Below, in pieces: positions 34,701-43,555 of a DNA stretch of 64,000 bases. The stretch's first letter is position 1; each line of letters begins with the position of its first letter. The notes below the pieces were generated by a model. It ran no database searches. It was not told the DNA's origin and saw only the letters and a program-made list of their open reading frames with translations. Position numbers and translations under genes: made by a program. This DNA is from Kaistella sp. 97-N-M2 (GTDB lineage Bacteria; Bacteroidota; Bacteroidia; Flavobacteriales; Weeksellaceae), in assembly GCF_021513235.1 (NCBI RefSeq), contig NZ_CP090976.1, positions 1,860,001-1,924,000 on the forward strand, given 5' to 3'.

Positions 34701-36164
34701 ATGGAAAGTCAGACAAAAACTAAATTAAGCCGCGAAAATTACGGTTCAAAAAATATTCTTCCAATAAAAGTCCTCCAGTTTGGAGAGGGAAATTTCCTTC
34801 GTGCTTTTGTAGATTATGCTTTTTACAAACTCAATAAAGAACTCGGATTTGATGCCGGAATTGCCTTGGTTCAGCCGCTACCAGGCGGCATGGTCGATCT
34901 TATCGAAAAGCAGGATGGGTTATATACTTTATTTTTAAACGGAATTAAAAGCAAAAAAGAAATTCAGGAAATTTATCTCATCGATAACGTGGTGAAGTGT
35001 GTTGATCCGTACAAGGATTTTCAGGATTATCTTGATCTTGCCAAAATTGATTCTCTCGAATTTGTCATATCAAATACCACCGAAGCCGGAATAGAATTCG
35101 TGGATACTGACGTTATTTCTAACCAAAGTCCACAATCATTTCCCGCAAAATTAGCCGTTTTCCTTTATCAAAGATTTATGCATTTTAAAGGTGATCAGAC
35201 GAAAGGTTTAACCATAATTCCATGTGAACTGATCAACTTTAATGCTGATACTTTGAAAAAAGTTTTGATGCAATATTGTGATTTATGGAACCTGGAAATT
35301 GAATTTAAAAACTGGATTTCCGACGCCTGTTCTTTCCACAATACTTTGGTAGATCGCATTGTTCCAGGTTATCCAAGAAATGAAATCGATCAGTATAACG
35401 ACAAACTGGAATATCACGATGATATTTTGGTTACCGCAGAACCATTTTTTCTTTGGGTAATTGAAGGTGGCGAAGATTTAAAAGCTAAATTACCTTTTCA
35501 CAAAACCAATCTGGACGTGAAAATTGTAGAAGATATGCAACCGTACCGCACGAGAAAAGTGCGAATTCTGAACGGAATTCATACCGCAATGGTTCCTTTT
35601 TCCATTATGTATGGAAATAAAACCGTGCAACAATCGATGGATAATGATTTTACAGGAAATTTTATCGAGAAATTGACTTACGAAGAAATTGTTCCGACTT
35701 TGGATATGGACAAAGAAGATCTGAAAAATTTCGCAGATGAGGTGATGGATCGTTTCAGAAATCCGTTCATCAAGCATCAACTTTCAGATATTGCTTTAAA
35801 CTCAATTCCAAAATTTAAAGTTCGCGTTTTACCTACGATTTTGGAATATGAAAAAGAACAGGGAAAACTTCCTTTAAATCTGGTTTTCGGATTGGCTGCA
35901 ACCATCAGATTTTATCAGGGAAGTTGGCAAAATGAAGCACTTCCCGTAAAAGATTCTCCGGAAATTGTGGAAACAATGAATCAATATTGGAGCGGAAATG
36001 ATCTGGAGAAAACAGTTTCAGAGACATTGGGAAATTTGGAATTCTGGGATCAGGATCTGAATAAAATAGAAGGTTTACAAAACGCAATTACGGTTGCAAT
36101 TTCAGAAATCGATAAAAACGGTATTGAAAAAGGGTACCAAAATTACATAGAACAGTTTTCTTAA
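34701..36164 (+). CDS. uxaB: Tagaturonate reductase (altronate oxidoreductase)
   Basis: Reduces D-tagaturonate to D-altronate with NADH. The 487 residues belong to the mannitol dehydrogenase family: ILPIKVLQFGEGNFLRAFVDYAF (cofactor fold), SNTTEAGIEF, CSFHNTLVDRIVPGYPR (domain junction), and KVRILNGIHTAMVP with the catalytic Lys, Asn and His. I start at ATG 34701; a TTG three codons upstream overlaps the transporter stop and is less likely. The genes are closely packed, suggesting coupled expression. Confidence 0.94.
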   Translation: MESQTKTKLSRENYGSKNILPIKVLQFGEGNFLRAFVDYAFYKLNKELGFDAGIALVQPLPGGMVDLIEKQDGLYTLFLNGIKSKKEIQEIYLIDNVVKCVDPYKDFQDYLDLAKIDSLEFVISNTTEAGIEFVDTDVISNQSPQSFPAKLAVFLYQRFMHFKGDQTKGLTIIPCELINFNADTLKKVLMQYCDLWNLEIEFKNWISDACSFHNTLVDRIVPGYPRNEIDQYNDKLEYHDDILVTAEPFFLWVIEGGEDLKAKLPFHKTNLDVKIVEDMQPYRTRKVRILNGIHTAMVPFSIMYGNKTVQQSMDNDFTGNFIEKLTYEEIVPTLDMDKEDLKNFADEVMDRFRNPFIKHQLSDIALNSIPKFKVRVLPTILEYEKEQGKLPLNLVFGLAATIRFYQGSWQNEALPVKDSPEIVETMNQYWSGNDLEKTVSETLGNLEFWDQDLNKIEGLQNAITVAISEIDKNGIEKGYQNYIEQFS

Positions 36165-36176
36165 AATTGATAGAAA

Positions 36177-37787
36177 ATGAAAAAATTAATGAAGGTGAAT
36201 GCTTTAGACAACGTTATTGTTGCTTTGCAAAACCTGGAACAGGGCGAAAACGTAACTTTTGAAAATCAAGAAATTGTTACCGAAACTGCCGTAAAAGCTA
36301 AACATAAAATTGCCGAAAAAGATTTCGAAGTTGGTGATCATATTATTATGTATGGCGTTTTGGTGGGTAAGGCGAGTCAACCAATAAAAAGAGGCGAAGT
36401 AATTACCACCGAAAATGTAAAACATCAAAGTGAAAAAGTTTTCGGGAAAAACGGAAATTTAGGGTGGAATGTTCCCAATGTTGATCGGTGGAAAGATAAA
36501 ACATTCAACGGATTTCATCGTGCAGATGGACAGGTTGGAACTAAAAATGTATGGTTGTTTTTTCCTTTAGTTTTCTGTGAAAATAAAAATATCGAGAAAC
36601 TGAAAGAGATTTTCGAGAATGAATTGTTGCCTAAAAAAGAAGTTTCTTACAAAAATTTCCTCCGTTCTTTAATTGAAGAAAAAAATATTGCTGAAGTTGA
36701 AGATCAATCTCGAAATGAAAATCTTTTAGATAATATCGAAGTGAAATTCATCAATCATCAAGGTGGATGTGGCGGAATTCGTCAGGATTCTGAACTCCTG
36801 GCAAAATTATTAGCAGGTTATGTGAATAATCCTAATGTTGCAGGAGCAACAGTTTTGAGTTTGGGTTGCCAGAATTTGCAGGTGAATATCTTTCAGGATG
36901 CATTGAAGGAAATGAGTCCAAACAGCGATAAAGAAATTTTGATCTACGAACAACAGCAAATTGGAACGACGGATAAAATGTTTCAAATGGTGATCAAAGA
37001 TTCTTTTGAAGCCATTAAAAGAGCCAATCAAATTCAAAGAAAACCGGCGCCTTTATCAAAATTAAGTATTGGTTTGGAATGTGGCGGTTCCGATGGATTT
37101 TCCGGAATTTCTGCAAACCCCGCTTTAGGAGTTGTTTCTGATATTTTCGCTGCTCTGGGTGGAAAAACGATTTTAGCAGAATTTCCCGAATTATGCGGCG
37201 TAGAACAGGAATTAATGAACCGTTGTGTGGATGAAGAAAAAGCAGATAAGTTTTTAACTTTAATGAAAGCTTTTGAAAAATCCGTTGTTGATGCGGGTTC
37301 AGGTTTCGACATGAATCCATCTCCCGGAAATATTAAAGACGGATTAATTACTGATGCCATGAAATCTGCCGGAGCTTCTAAAAAAGGTGGAACTGCGCCT
37401 ATTGTAGATGTTTTGGATTACGGTGAATATATTTCAAAACCGGGTTTAAACCTATTGAATACGCCTGGAAATGATGCAGAATGTACTACCGGATTGGTTG
37501 GAGCAGGAGCGACCGTGGTTTTATTTACTACCGGTTTAGGAAATCCGATGGGAAATCCAATTGCGCCGGTTGTGAAAATTTCTTCCAATTCTGCTTTGAT
37601 CGAAAGAATGCATGATATCATCGATGTGAATGCAGGAACCGTCATTACAGGCGAAAAAACCATTCAGGAAGTGGGCGAAGAAATTGTAGATTACATCATC
37701 GAACTGGCAAGTGGAAACGTAGAAACAAAAGCAGACCAACTGAAACAGGACGTGTTTATTCCCTGGAAAAGAGGGGTTTCGTTATAA
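36177..37787 (+). CDS. uxaA: Altronate dehydratase
   Basis: Dehydrates D-altronate to 2-keto-3-deoxygluconate. The 536 residues include an N-terminal SAF-type domain (about residues 1-90) and the catalytic part with VGTKNVWLFFPLVFCENKN, INHQGGCGGIRQDSELLAKLLAGY (about residues 193-216), LSIGLECGGSDGFSGISANPALG (about residues 295-317) and a C-terminal GNPIAPVVKISSNS. The single polypeptide matches the usual UxaA architecture. Last gene of the kduI operon, ending in a bidirectional terminator shared with the convergent LacI gene. Confidence 0.95.
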   Translation: MKKLMKVNALDNVIVALQNLEQGENVTFENQEIVTETAVKAKHKIAEKDFEVGDHIIMYGVLVGKASQPIKRGEVITTENVKHQSEKVFGKNGNLGWNVPNVDRWKDKTFNGFHRADGQVGTKNVWLFFPLVFCENKNIEKLKEIFENELLPKKEVSYKNFLRSLIEEKNIAEVEDQSRNENLLDNIEVKFINHQGGCGGIRQDSELLAKLLAGYVNNPNVAGATVLSLGCQNLQVNIFQDALKEMSPNSDKEILIYEQQQIGTTDKMFQMVIKDSFEAIKRANQIQRKPAPLSKLSIGLECGGSDGFSGISANPALGVVSDIFAALGGKTILAEFPELCGVEQELMNRCVDEEKADKFLTLMKAFEKSVVDAGSGFDMNPSPGNIKDGLITDAMKSAGASKKGGTAPIVDVLDYGEYISKPGLNLLNTPGNDAECTTGLVGAGATVVLFTTGLGNPMGNPIAPVVKISSNSALIERMHDIIDVNAGTVITGEKTIQEVGEEIVDYIIELASGNVETKADQLKQDVFIPWKRGVSL

Positions 37788-37794
37788 AATGAAA

Positions 37795-37826
37795 AGAGGA
37801 ATTAAATAATTCCTCTTTTTTTTATC
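37795..37826. terminator. Bidirectional terminator between uxaA and the LacI-family gene
   Basis: AAGAGGAATT (37797-37806) and AATTCCTCTT (37811-37820) form a 10-bp stem with a 4-base loop, followed on the plus strand by a T run to 37826 and on the minus strand by a short T run. Confidence 0.8.
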
Positions 37827-38840
37827 TTATTTTTTGGATGATTTCCGAATGACTAATTTTGGTTCCATAACCACTTTCTTTTCTATTTTCACCATATCAG
37901 GACTGTTCACCTGCTCCAGAAATACCTTCGCCGTCATTTTGCCCATATCTTCCGGGAACTGATCGATGCTGCTGATGGAAAGTTCTTCGTAATCCGTGAA
38001 GGGTTCGTTGGCAAAACCAATCACAGCAACCTCCTGCGGAATCTTGATTTTGCGTGCTTTCAATTCCTGAATGGCACCGAGCGCTACAAAATCACTTGAA
38101 GAAAAAATAGCGTCGGGCTTGTCTGCCAAAGAAAAAAGCTGCTCGATGGCAAGTTTTCCTTCTTCAATTTTGCTGTTAGTTCTCATCACCAAATCTTCTC
38201 TGTAATCGATTCCATGGTCTGCCAAGGCTTGTTGGTAGCCCGCGTGCCTGTCGCGAAATATTTCAATCGCAAAATCGCCCGAGGCTAAATGCGCAATCTT
38301 CCGGCAACCTTGCTCTATGAGGTGCTTTGTCGCCATGTACCCGCCAGAAAAATCGTCAATGGTCACGGAACTCACGCCATCCATGGTTTTTTTTCGGTCA
38401 AAGAAAATTAGAGGAATGTTCTTTTTTAGTATTTTTTCGAACTGCTCGCTCTGTTTGCTGGAAGTTGATAAAAATATGGCATCCACCTGAGAATTAATCA
38501 GTGACTCAATGTTATTAATTTCTTTCGTTTCATCATTATGACTTTGGCAAATAATGATGTGATAGCCACTGGGATTGAGTTCATCTTCTATTCCCCGAAT
38601 AACGGAACTGAAAAAATTGGTGTTAATTCTGGGAACAATGACGCCGATATTGTTGCTTTTACCGCTTTTTAAAGCAAGTGCCAGTTTATTAGGTTCGTAA
38701 TTCATTTTTTTTGCGGTTTCCAGGACGAGCTTTTTGGTGGCTTCGCTGATGTTCTTGTTTCCGTTTAATGCTCTGGAAACCGTTGCCGCAGTCACATTCA
38801 ATACTTTAGCGATATCGTATATCGTTATTTTTTTGACCAT
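37827..38840 (-). CDS. LacI-family transcriptional regulator, candidate repressor of the pectin locus
   Basis: The 337 residues have a LacI helix-turn-helix (ITIYDIAKVLNVTAATVSRALNGNKNISEATKKL, split here into residues 4-22 and 23-37), a hinge (NKLALALKSGKSNNIGVIVP) and a sugar-binding core with ligand-contact regions SSSDFVALGAIQELKARKIKIP and GFANEPFTDYEELSISSIDQ. The inducer is probably a pathway intermediate such as KDG, but nothing here proves it. It is the only regulator in the 30-kb locus. Its likely operators are the palindromes TGTAATCGATTACA found at five locus promoters. It is divergent from the GH28-SusC-SusD operon and convergent with uxaA. Confidence 0.9.
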   Translation of the reverse strand: MVKKITIYDIAKVLNVTAATVSRALNGNKNISEATKKLVLETAKKMNYEPNKLALALKSGKSNNIGVIVPRINTNFFSSVIRGIEDELNPSGYHIIICQSHNDETKEINNIESLINSQVDAIFLSTSSKQSEQFEKILKKNIPLIFFDRKKTMDGVSSVTIDDFSGGYMATKHLIEQGCRKIAHLASGDFAIEIFRDRHAGYQQALADHGIDYREDLVMRTNSKIEEGKLAIEQLFSLADKPDAIFSSSDFVALGAIQELKARKIKIPQEVAVIGFANEPFTDYEELSISSIDQFPEDMGKMTAKVFLEQVNSPDMVKIEKKVVMEPKLVIRKSSKK

Positions 38841-38891
38841 AATTTAATCAGTATTTTTTAGTGAATTGTAAATAAATCACAGAATATAATG

Positions 38892-38899
38892 CAAATCTA
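38892..38899 (-). promoter_or_regulatory. Candidate -7 box of the LacI-family gene
   Basis: Minus-strand TAGATTTG (TAnnTTTG), 51 bases upstream of the start codon. No operator palindrome is attached to it, so autoregulation is not evident. Confidence 0.5.
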
Positions 38900-38978
38900 A
38901 TATTTTCGCAAGGATTATGGCGGTAAAAAATCGAATTATTCGAAACAGGTGGAATTAATCATAAATTAATTAAAAATA

Positions 38979-39021
38979 TTTGTGTGTTTAACCAATTTGT
39001 TTATATTTGTAATCGATTACA
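38979..39021 (+). promoter_or_regulatory. GH28-SusC-SusD promoter with LacI-type operator (site 2)
   Basis: -33 TTTG (38979-38982), -7 TATATTTG (39002-39009) and the perfect palindrome TGTAATCGATTACA (39008-39021). Here the operator overlaps the last two bases of the -7 box, two bases closer than at the other sites. The start codon is at 39032. Confidence 0.85.
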
Positions 39022-39031
39022 TTATTGCACT

Positions 39032-40507
39032 ATGAGAAACTTATTTTTAAACAACACCTGTCTGGCAGAGCGTTTATCGCGCTTTTTGACTTTAGTTCTG
39101 GGTGTCCTTTTACTTACCGCCTGCAGCCCAAAAAAAGTCACAGCAACTGATTTCGGGGAAAATTTTCCTCTCGAGCAAATGCTGAAAATTGAAAAAAGTA
39201 TTAAAGAGCCTGTTTTCAAAAATAAAGTATATAATATTTTAGATTTTGGTGCTGTGGCTGATGGCAAAACAATGGCTACGGCGAGTATTAAAAAAGCAAT
39301 TGAAACCTGCTCAAAAAATGGAGGCGGAATGGTTTTGGTTCCGGCGGGCAAATTTTTAAGCGGCCCAATTCATCTGGAAAGCAATGTGAATCTTCATGTT
39401 TCCGAAGGTGCGGAAATTTTGTTCAGCACAAACCCGCAGGATTTTTATCCTTTGGTGCATACTTCCTTTGAAGGAATGGAATTAATGAACTACTCACCTT
39501 TAATCTACGGAAAAAATAAAAAGAATATTGCAATCACCGGAAAAGGAACTTTAAACGGACAGGCGAGCAGCGCAAACTGGTGGCCCTGGAAAGGTAAAAC
39601 TTCGGAAGGTTCTATTTACGGCTGGAATCCCGGCGACCCGAGTCAGTTGGACAAAGGAAATTTGCCTGTTTTGATGGATATGGCAGAAAACAATGTGCCG
39701 CTGGAGCAACGCATTTTTGGAAACGGGCATTATTTACGGCCTAATTTCATCGAGCCTTTTGAGTGTGAAAATGTATTAATTAAAGACGTCAATATCATCA
39801 ATGCGCCTTTCTGGATTATTCATCCTTTAAAATCGAAAAACGTAATTGTTGACGGTGTAAATATTAAAAGTCACGGCCCGAATAATGATGGGTGCGACCC
39901 GGAATATTCTCAGAATGTGCTCATCAAAAATACCACCTTCAATACTGGAGATGATTGTATCGCCATAAAAGCGGGTCGGGATGCGGAAGGAAGAAGAGTG
40001 GGGATTATGACGGAAAATGTGATCGTAAGAGACTGCAAGATGATCGACGGGCACGGTGGCGTGGTCATTGGGAGCGAAATGTCTGCAGGAGTGAAAAATG
40101 TTTTTGTGTACAACTGTTTTATGGACAGTCCTTTACTGGATCGCGCCATCCGTTTAAAAACGAATACGAGAAGAGGCGGAACGGTTGACGGATTTTACGT
40201 GAAAAACCTTACGGTGGGCCAGGTGAAAGAAGCTGTTCTGCATATTACCATGAACTATGCAATTTATGGCGATCAAAAAGGAAACAACATCCCAACCATC
40301 AAAAATATCTTTCTGGAAGACGTTAAAGTTAAAAATGGTGGCAAATACGCCATTTTCGCGGAAGGACTGGACCAGTCTAAAATACAGAATATTACTTTTA
40401 AAAATGTGACGATCGATAAGGTTGCAGAAAACTTCAAACTTAAAAATGTGGAGAATCTAAAACTCATCAATACCACCATTAATAACCAAAAAATCGAAAA
40501 GCCATAA
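39032..40507 (+). CDS. Glycoside hydrolase family 28 (polygalacturonase-type), lipoprotein
   Basis: The 491 residues begin with a lipoprotein signal: the hydrophobic stretch around LTLVLGVLLLTAC gives Cys32. They then have the right-handed beta-helix fold. GH28 catalytic motifs are present: PNNDGCDPEYS (NTD equivalent), NTGDDCIAIKAG (DD), GHGGVVIGSE (GHG) and RAIRLKTNTRRGG (RIK). It probably cuts polygalacturonan or oligogalacturonides at the outer membrane. I use the ATG at 39032; the upstream extension to 38984 runs through the promoter and operator. First gene of the operon with SusC and SusD. Confidence 0.92.
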   Translation: MRNLFLNNTCLAERLSRFLTLVLGVLLLTACSPKKVTATDFGENFPLEQMLKIEKSIKEPVFKNKVYNILDFGAVADGKTMATASIKKAIETCSKNGGGMVLVPAGKFLSGPIHLESNVNLHVSEGAEILFSTNPQDFYPLVHTSFEGMELMNYSPLIYGKNKKNIAITGKGTLNGQASSANWWPWKGKTSEGSIYGWNPGDPSQLDKGNLPVLMDMAENNVPLEQRIFGNGHYLRPNFIEPFECENVLIKDVNIINAPFWIIHPLKSKNVIVDGVNIKSHGPNNDGCDPEYSQNVLIKNTTFNTGDDCIAIKAGRDAEGRRVGIMTENVIVRDCKMIDGHGGVVIGSEMSAGVKNVFVYNCFMDSPLLDRAIRLKTNTRRGGTVDGFYVKNLTVGQVKEAVLHITMNYAIYGDQKGNNIPTIKNIFLEDVKVKNGGKYAIFAEGLDQSKIQNITFKNVTIDKVAENFKLKNVENLKLINTTINNQKIEKP

Positions 40508-40524
40508 CCAAATTATTGTAAATT

Positions 40525-43500
40525 ATGAAAAACAAAAGTTTACTAACGCCCACATTAAAGCTTACTGTTGCAGTATGTGCTTTACTGTCTGCACCTGGTT
40601 TCTATGCCCAACAAAAAGCTAACGATACAGTAACACGTCAGAAAAATATCGAAGAAGTAGTGATGATCGGCTACGGAACGGCCAAAAAAGGAGATCTTAC
40701 CGGTTCGGTGTCGAGTTTGAAAGGCTCGGATCTTGTACAGGTACCCGTTTCTAACGTGGCAGAAGCATTAACCGGAAAAATTGCCGGTGTAAAAATTAAT
40801 ACCACCGAAGGATCACCCGATTCGGAAGTCAGTATCAGAATTCGGGGTGGCGGTTCCATCACCCAAGACAGTTCTCCTTTGATTATCGTTGATGGATTTC
40901 CGGTCAACAGCATGTCCGACGTTTCACCTTCGGATATTGAAAACTTAACCATTTTGAAAGATGCTTCTTCCACGGCAATATATGGTTCCAGAGGTGCGTA
41001 TGGCGTAATATTAATCACCACAAAAAGCGGCAGATCCGGCAAATTGCAGGTGAGTTTTAATACATACAGCGGATTTAAACAGAAAGCAAATTCACTGGAT
41101 GTACTTTCGCCGCTGGATTACTTAAAATGGCAGTACGAATATGCCACCCTCGACGGTTCTTTGGAAAAATATACCAAGTATTTCGGAGATTATAACCAGA
41201 TGGGAAATTTTGCAAATGCAACCCCAATCGATTGGCAAAAAGAAATTTTCGGACGAACGGGAACGGTTTTAAGCAACGATATCTCCATCCGGGGCGGGAG
41301 CGAAAAAACAACCTACAATATTAATTTGGCGCGTTACGACGAAAAAGCAATTATGTTGGGTTCTGATTTGAAGCGGGAAAATCTGTCTGTTAATTTGAAA
41401 AGCAAACCCACGGATAAGTTGAACCTTTCGGTCACTTTCAGACATTCCAACACTGTTATTAACGGCGGCGGAACCAATGAGCAGAACGAAGTTTCGTCCG
41501 CCGATTCCCGACTGAAAAATGCCGTCCTTTACACGCCTTTCTATGTTCCTGGATTAACGGTAGAAGATGCGGATGCTACTGAAGACGATACTTTAATCAA
41601 TCCGTATACTTCTGTTACAGATAATGACCGTACTCAGGAGAGAAGAAATTATAATATTCAGGGAAGCGTAGGATACAAGATCATTAAAAACTTGCAGTTC
41701 AAATCTGATATCGGCGTCGATTTTTACCGGTACAAAGATGCGCGTTTCTATGGCAAAGGAACCTATTATGTGAAGAATGTGCCGTTGGCAGATTTTCAGG
41801 GAAAGCCTGCTGTAGTGACTTTTAACAGGGAAGACCGCCGGTTTAGAAATTCAAACACTTTAAATTACGATTTCAAGGCATTAATGGGCGAGGATCACAG
41901 CCTGAAATTATTGTTGGGCCAGGAAATGATTATCAGCCAGCGAAATACCGTAACAAATGTTGTTCACGGATTTCCGTCGGATTTTACTTTCGAAGATGCC
42001 CTAAATATTTCTACGGTGGGCAAGCCACAATCTGTAGGGAATGTTACCGATCCGGATGATAAATTATTGTCATTTTTTGGGCGTGTAAACTATGATTTTA
42101 AAAACCGGTATTTATTTACTGCGACCATGAGAGCAGATGGATCCAGTAAATTTTCCAGCGGCAACAAGTGGGGATATTTTCCTTCTGCGGCCGTTGCATG
42201 GAAGGCCAATGAAGAAAACTTCTTAAAAGACGTGTCTTGGATAGATCTCTTAAAAGTTAGGTTGAGCTATGGTCAAGCGGGAAACAATAATATTCCTGCC
42301 GGACAACAGATTCAAACCTTTACCAATTTACCCAGTAGCTGGATTAATAATGTGAGCAACTACTGGGCTACGGAAAAGATTTTATTTAATTCAAACTTGA
42401 AGTGGGAAACTACAGTTACCCAAAATGTTGGTTTGGACTTCGACTTTTTTAAAGGCAGAGTAAGCGGTTCGGTAGAACTTTACAAAAACCTGACGAAAGA
42501 TTTACTAATTCTCTTCCCCCTCCCAGGTTCAGGTTATGATGGCCAGTACCAAAATATTGGAGAAAACCAAAACAAAGGACTCGAAGCTTCTGTAAGTGTG
42601 GATGTCTTACGAAAAGAAGAAGCGAGTGTTAATTTCTCTTTCAATATTGGGTTTAATAAAAACCGTATTAATGATCTTGGGCCCTTGGTGTCGCAGTATT
42701 TCTCAAGTACCTGGAATCCTGCTATTGCTGCAGAGTTTCAGTTAAAAGTTGGCGAACCCATCGGGCAAATCTTTGGTTATTTAAACGATGGCCGCTATGA
42801 AGTATCTGATTTTGATTACAATGAAACCTCCGGCGTTTACACGCTGAAAGAAGGAGTAACCAACGCTTCTACCATTGTAGGCACAGTTAAACCGGGTACC
42901 ATGAAACTGAAAGATATAACAGGAGACGGAAAAGTTGATGCCAATGACCGAACGATTATCGGCGACACCAGCCCGAAATATACAGGAGGTTTTAATTTGA
43001 ACACGACGTTTAAAAACTTCGATTTCTCCGCTGCTTTCAACTTTACTGTTGGAAACGACATTTATAATGCAAATAAAATTGAAAATACCACCGGAACGCC
43101 TTCCGCTCCAAACGGACAGTACCGTAATTTAACAACGGAACAAATGGATGGTGTACGATGGACGAATATCGATCCAAATACCGGTGCAACCGTTACAGAT
43201 CCTACAGCCCTGGCTGCTTTAAATGCGAACACCACCATGTGGTCTCCATTTATGTCGCGTTTTGTTTTAAGTGATTATGCCATCGAAGACGGCTCTTTTT
43301 TAAGACTTAATAATGTAACTTTAGGATACAGTTTGCCAAGATCTTTCACGTCCCAAATTGGACTTTCTAAAATTAGAGTGTATGCCACAGCGAATAATGT
43401 TTTTGTTTTAACCAAATATTCGGGCTTGGATCCGGAGGTTTCTACAAGAAGAAAAACCGCTTTAACACCGGGCGTCGATTATTCGCCTTATCCTAAAAGC

Positions 43501-43536
43501 AGAATGTATGTTTTGGGATTAAATGTTAATTTCTAA
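40525..43536 (+). CDS. SusC-like TonB-dependent outer-membrane transporter
   Basis: Imports oligosaccharides bound by the SusD-like partner. The 1003 residues have a signal peptide (ending around SAPGFYAQQ), a TonB-box/plug start IEEVVMIGYGTAKKGDLTGSVSSLKGSDL and the plug segment SIRIRGGGSITQDSSPLIIVDGFPVNS, then a 22-strand-type barrel ending YPKSRMYVLGLNVNF. The usual N-terminal carboxypeptidase-like domain is absent, and there is no anti-sigma-interacting extension, which fits regulation by LacI rather than an ECF sigma factor. It lies 17 bases after GH28 and 19 before SusD. Confidence 0.96.
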   Translation: MKNKSLLTPTLKLTVAVCALLSAPGFYAQQKANDTVTRQKNIEEVVMIGYGTAKKGDLTGSVSSLKGSDLVQVPVSNVAEALTGKIAGVKINTTEGSPDSEVSIRIRGGGSITQDSSPLIIVDGFPVNSMSDVSPSDIENLTILKDASSTAIYGSRGAYGVILITTKSGRSGKLQVSFNTYSGFKQKANSLDVLSPLDYLKWQYEYATLDGSLEKYTKYFGDYNQMGNFANATPIDWQKEIFGRTGTVLSNDISIRGGSEKTTYNINLARYDEKAIMLGSDLKRENLSVNLKSKPTDKLNLSVTFRHSNTVINGGGTNEQNEVSSADSRLKNAVLYTPFYVPGLTVEDADATEDDTLINPYTSVTDNDRTQERRNYNIQGSVGYKIIKNLQFKSDIGVDFYRYKDARFYGKGTYYVKNVPLADFQGKPAVVTFNREDRRFRNSNTLNYDFKALMGEDHSLKLLLGQEMIISQRNTVTNVVHGFPSDFTFEDALNISTVGKPQSVGNVTDPDDKLLSFFGRVNYDFKNRYLFTATMRADGSSKFSSGNKWGYFPSAAVAWKANEENFLKDVSWIDLLKVRLSYGQAGNNNIPAGQQIQTFTNLPSSWINNVSNYWATEKILFNSNLKWETTVTQNVGLDFDFFKGRVSGSVELYKNLTKDLLILFPLPGSGYDGQYQNIGENQNKGLEASVSVDVLRKEEASVNFSFNIGFNKNRINDLGPLVSQYFSSTWNPAIAAEFQLKVGEPIGQIFGYLNDGRYEVSDFDYNETSGVYTLKEGVTNASTIVGTVKPGTMKLKDITGDGKVDANDRTIIGDTSPKYTGGFNLNTTFKNFDFSAAFNFTVGNDIYNANKIENTTGTPSAPNGQYRNLTTEQMDGVRWTNIDPNTGATVTDPTALAALNANTTMWSPFMSRFVLSDYAIEDGSFLRLNNVTLGYSLPRSFTSQIGLSKIRVYATANNVFVLTKYSGLDPEVSTRRKTALTPGVDYSPYPKSRMYVLGLNVNF

Positions 43537-43555
43537 CTACTAAATTTAATTTAAA

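Noticed and set aside
38860-38880. TTGTAAATAAATCACA upstream of the LacI-family gene as a sixth operator
   Set aside because: Only part of the palindrome matches and it does not abut the -7 box of the LacI gene, unlike all other sites.
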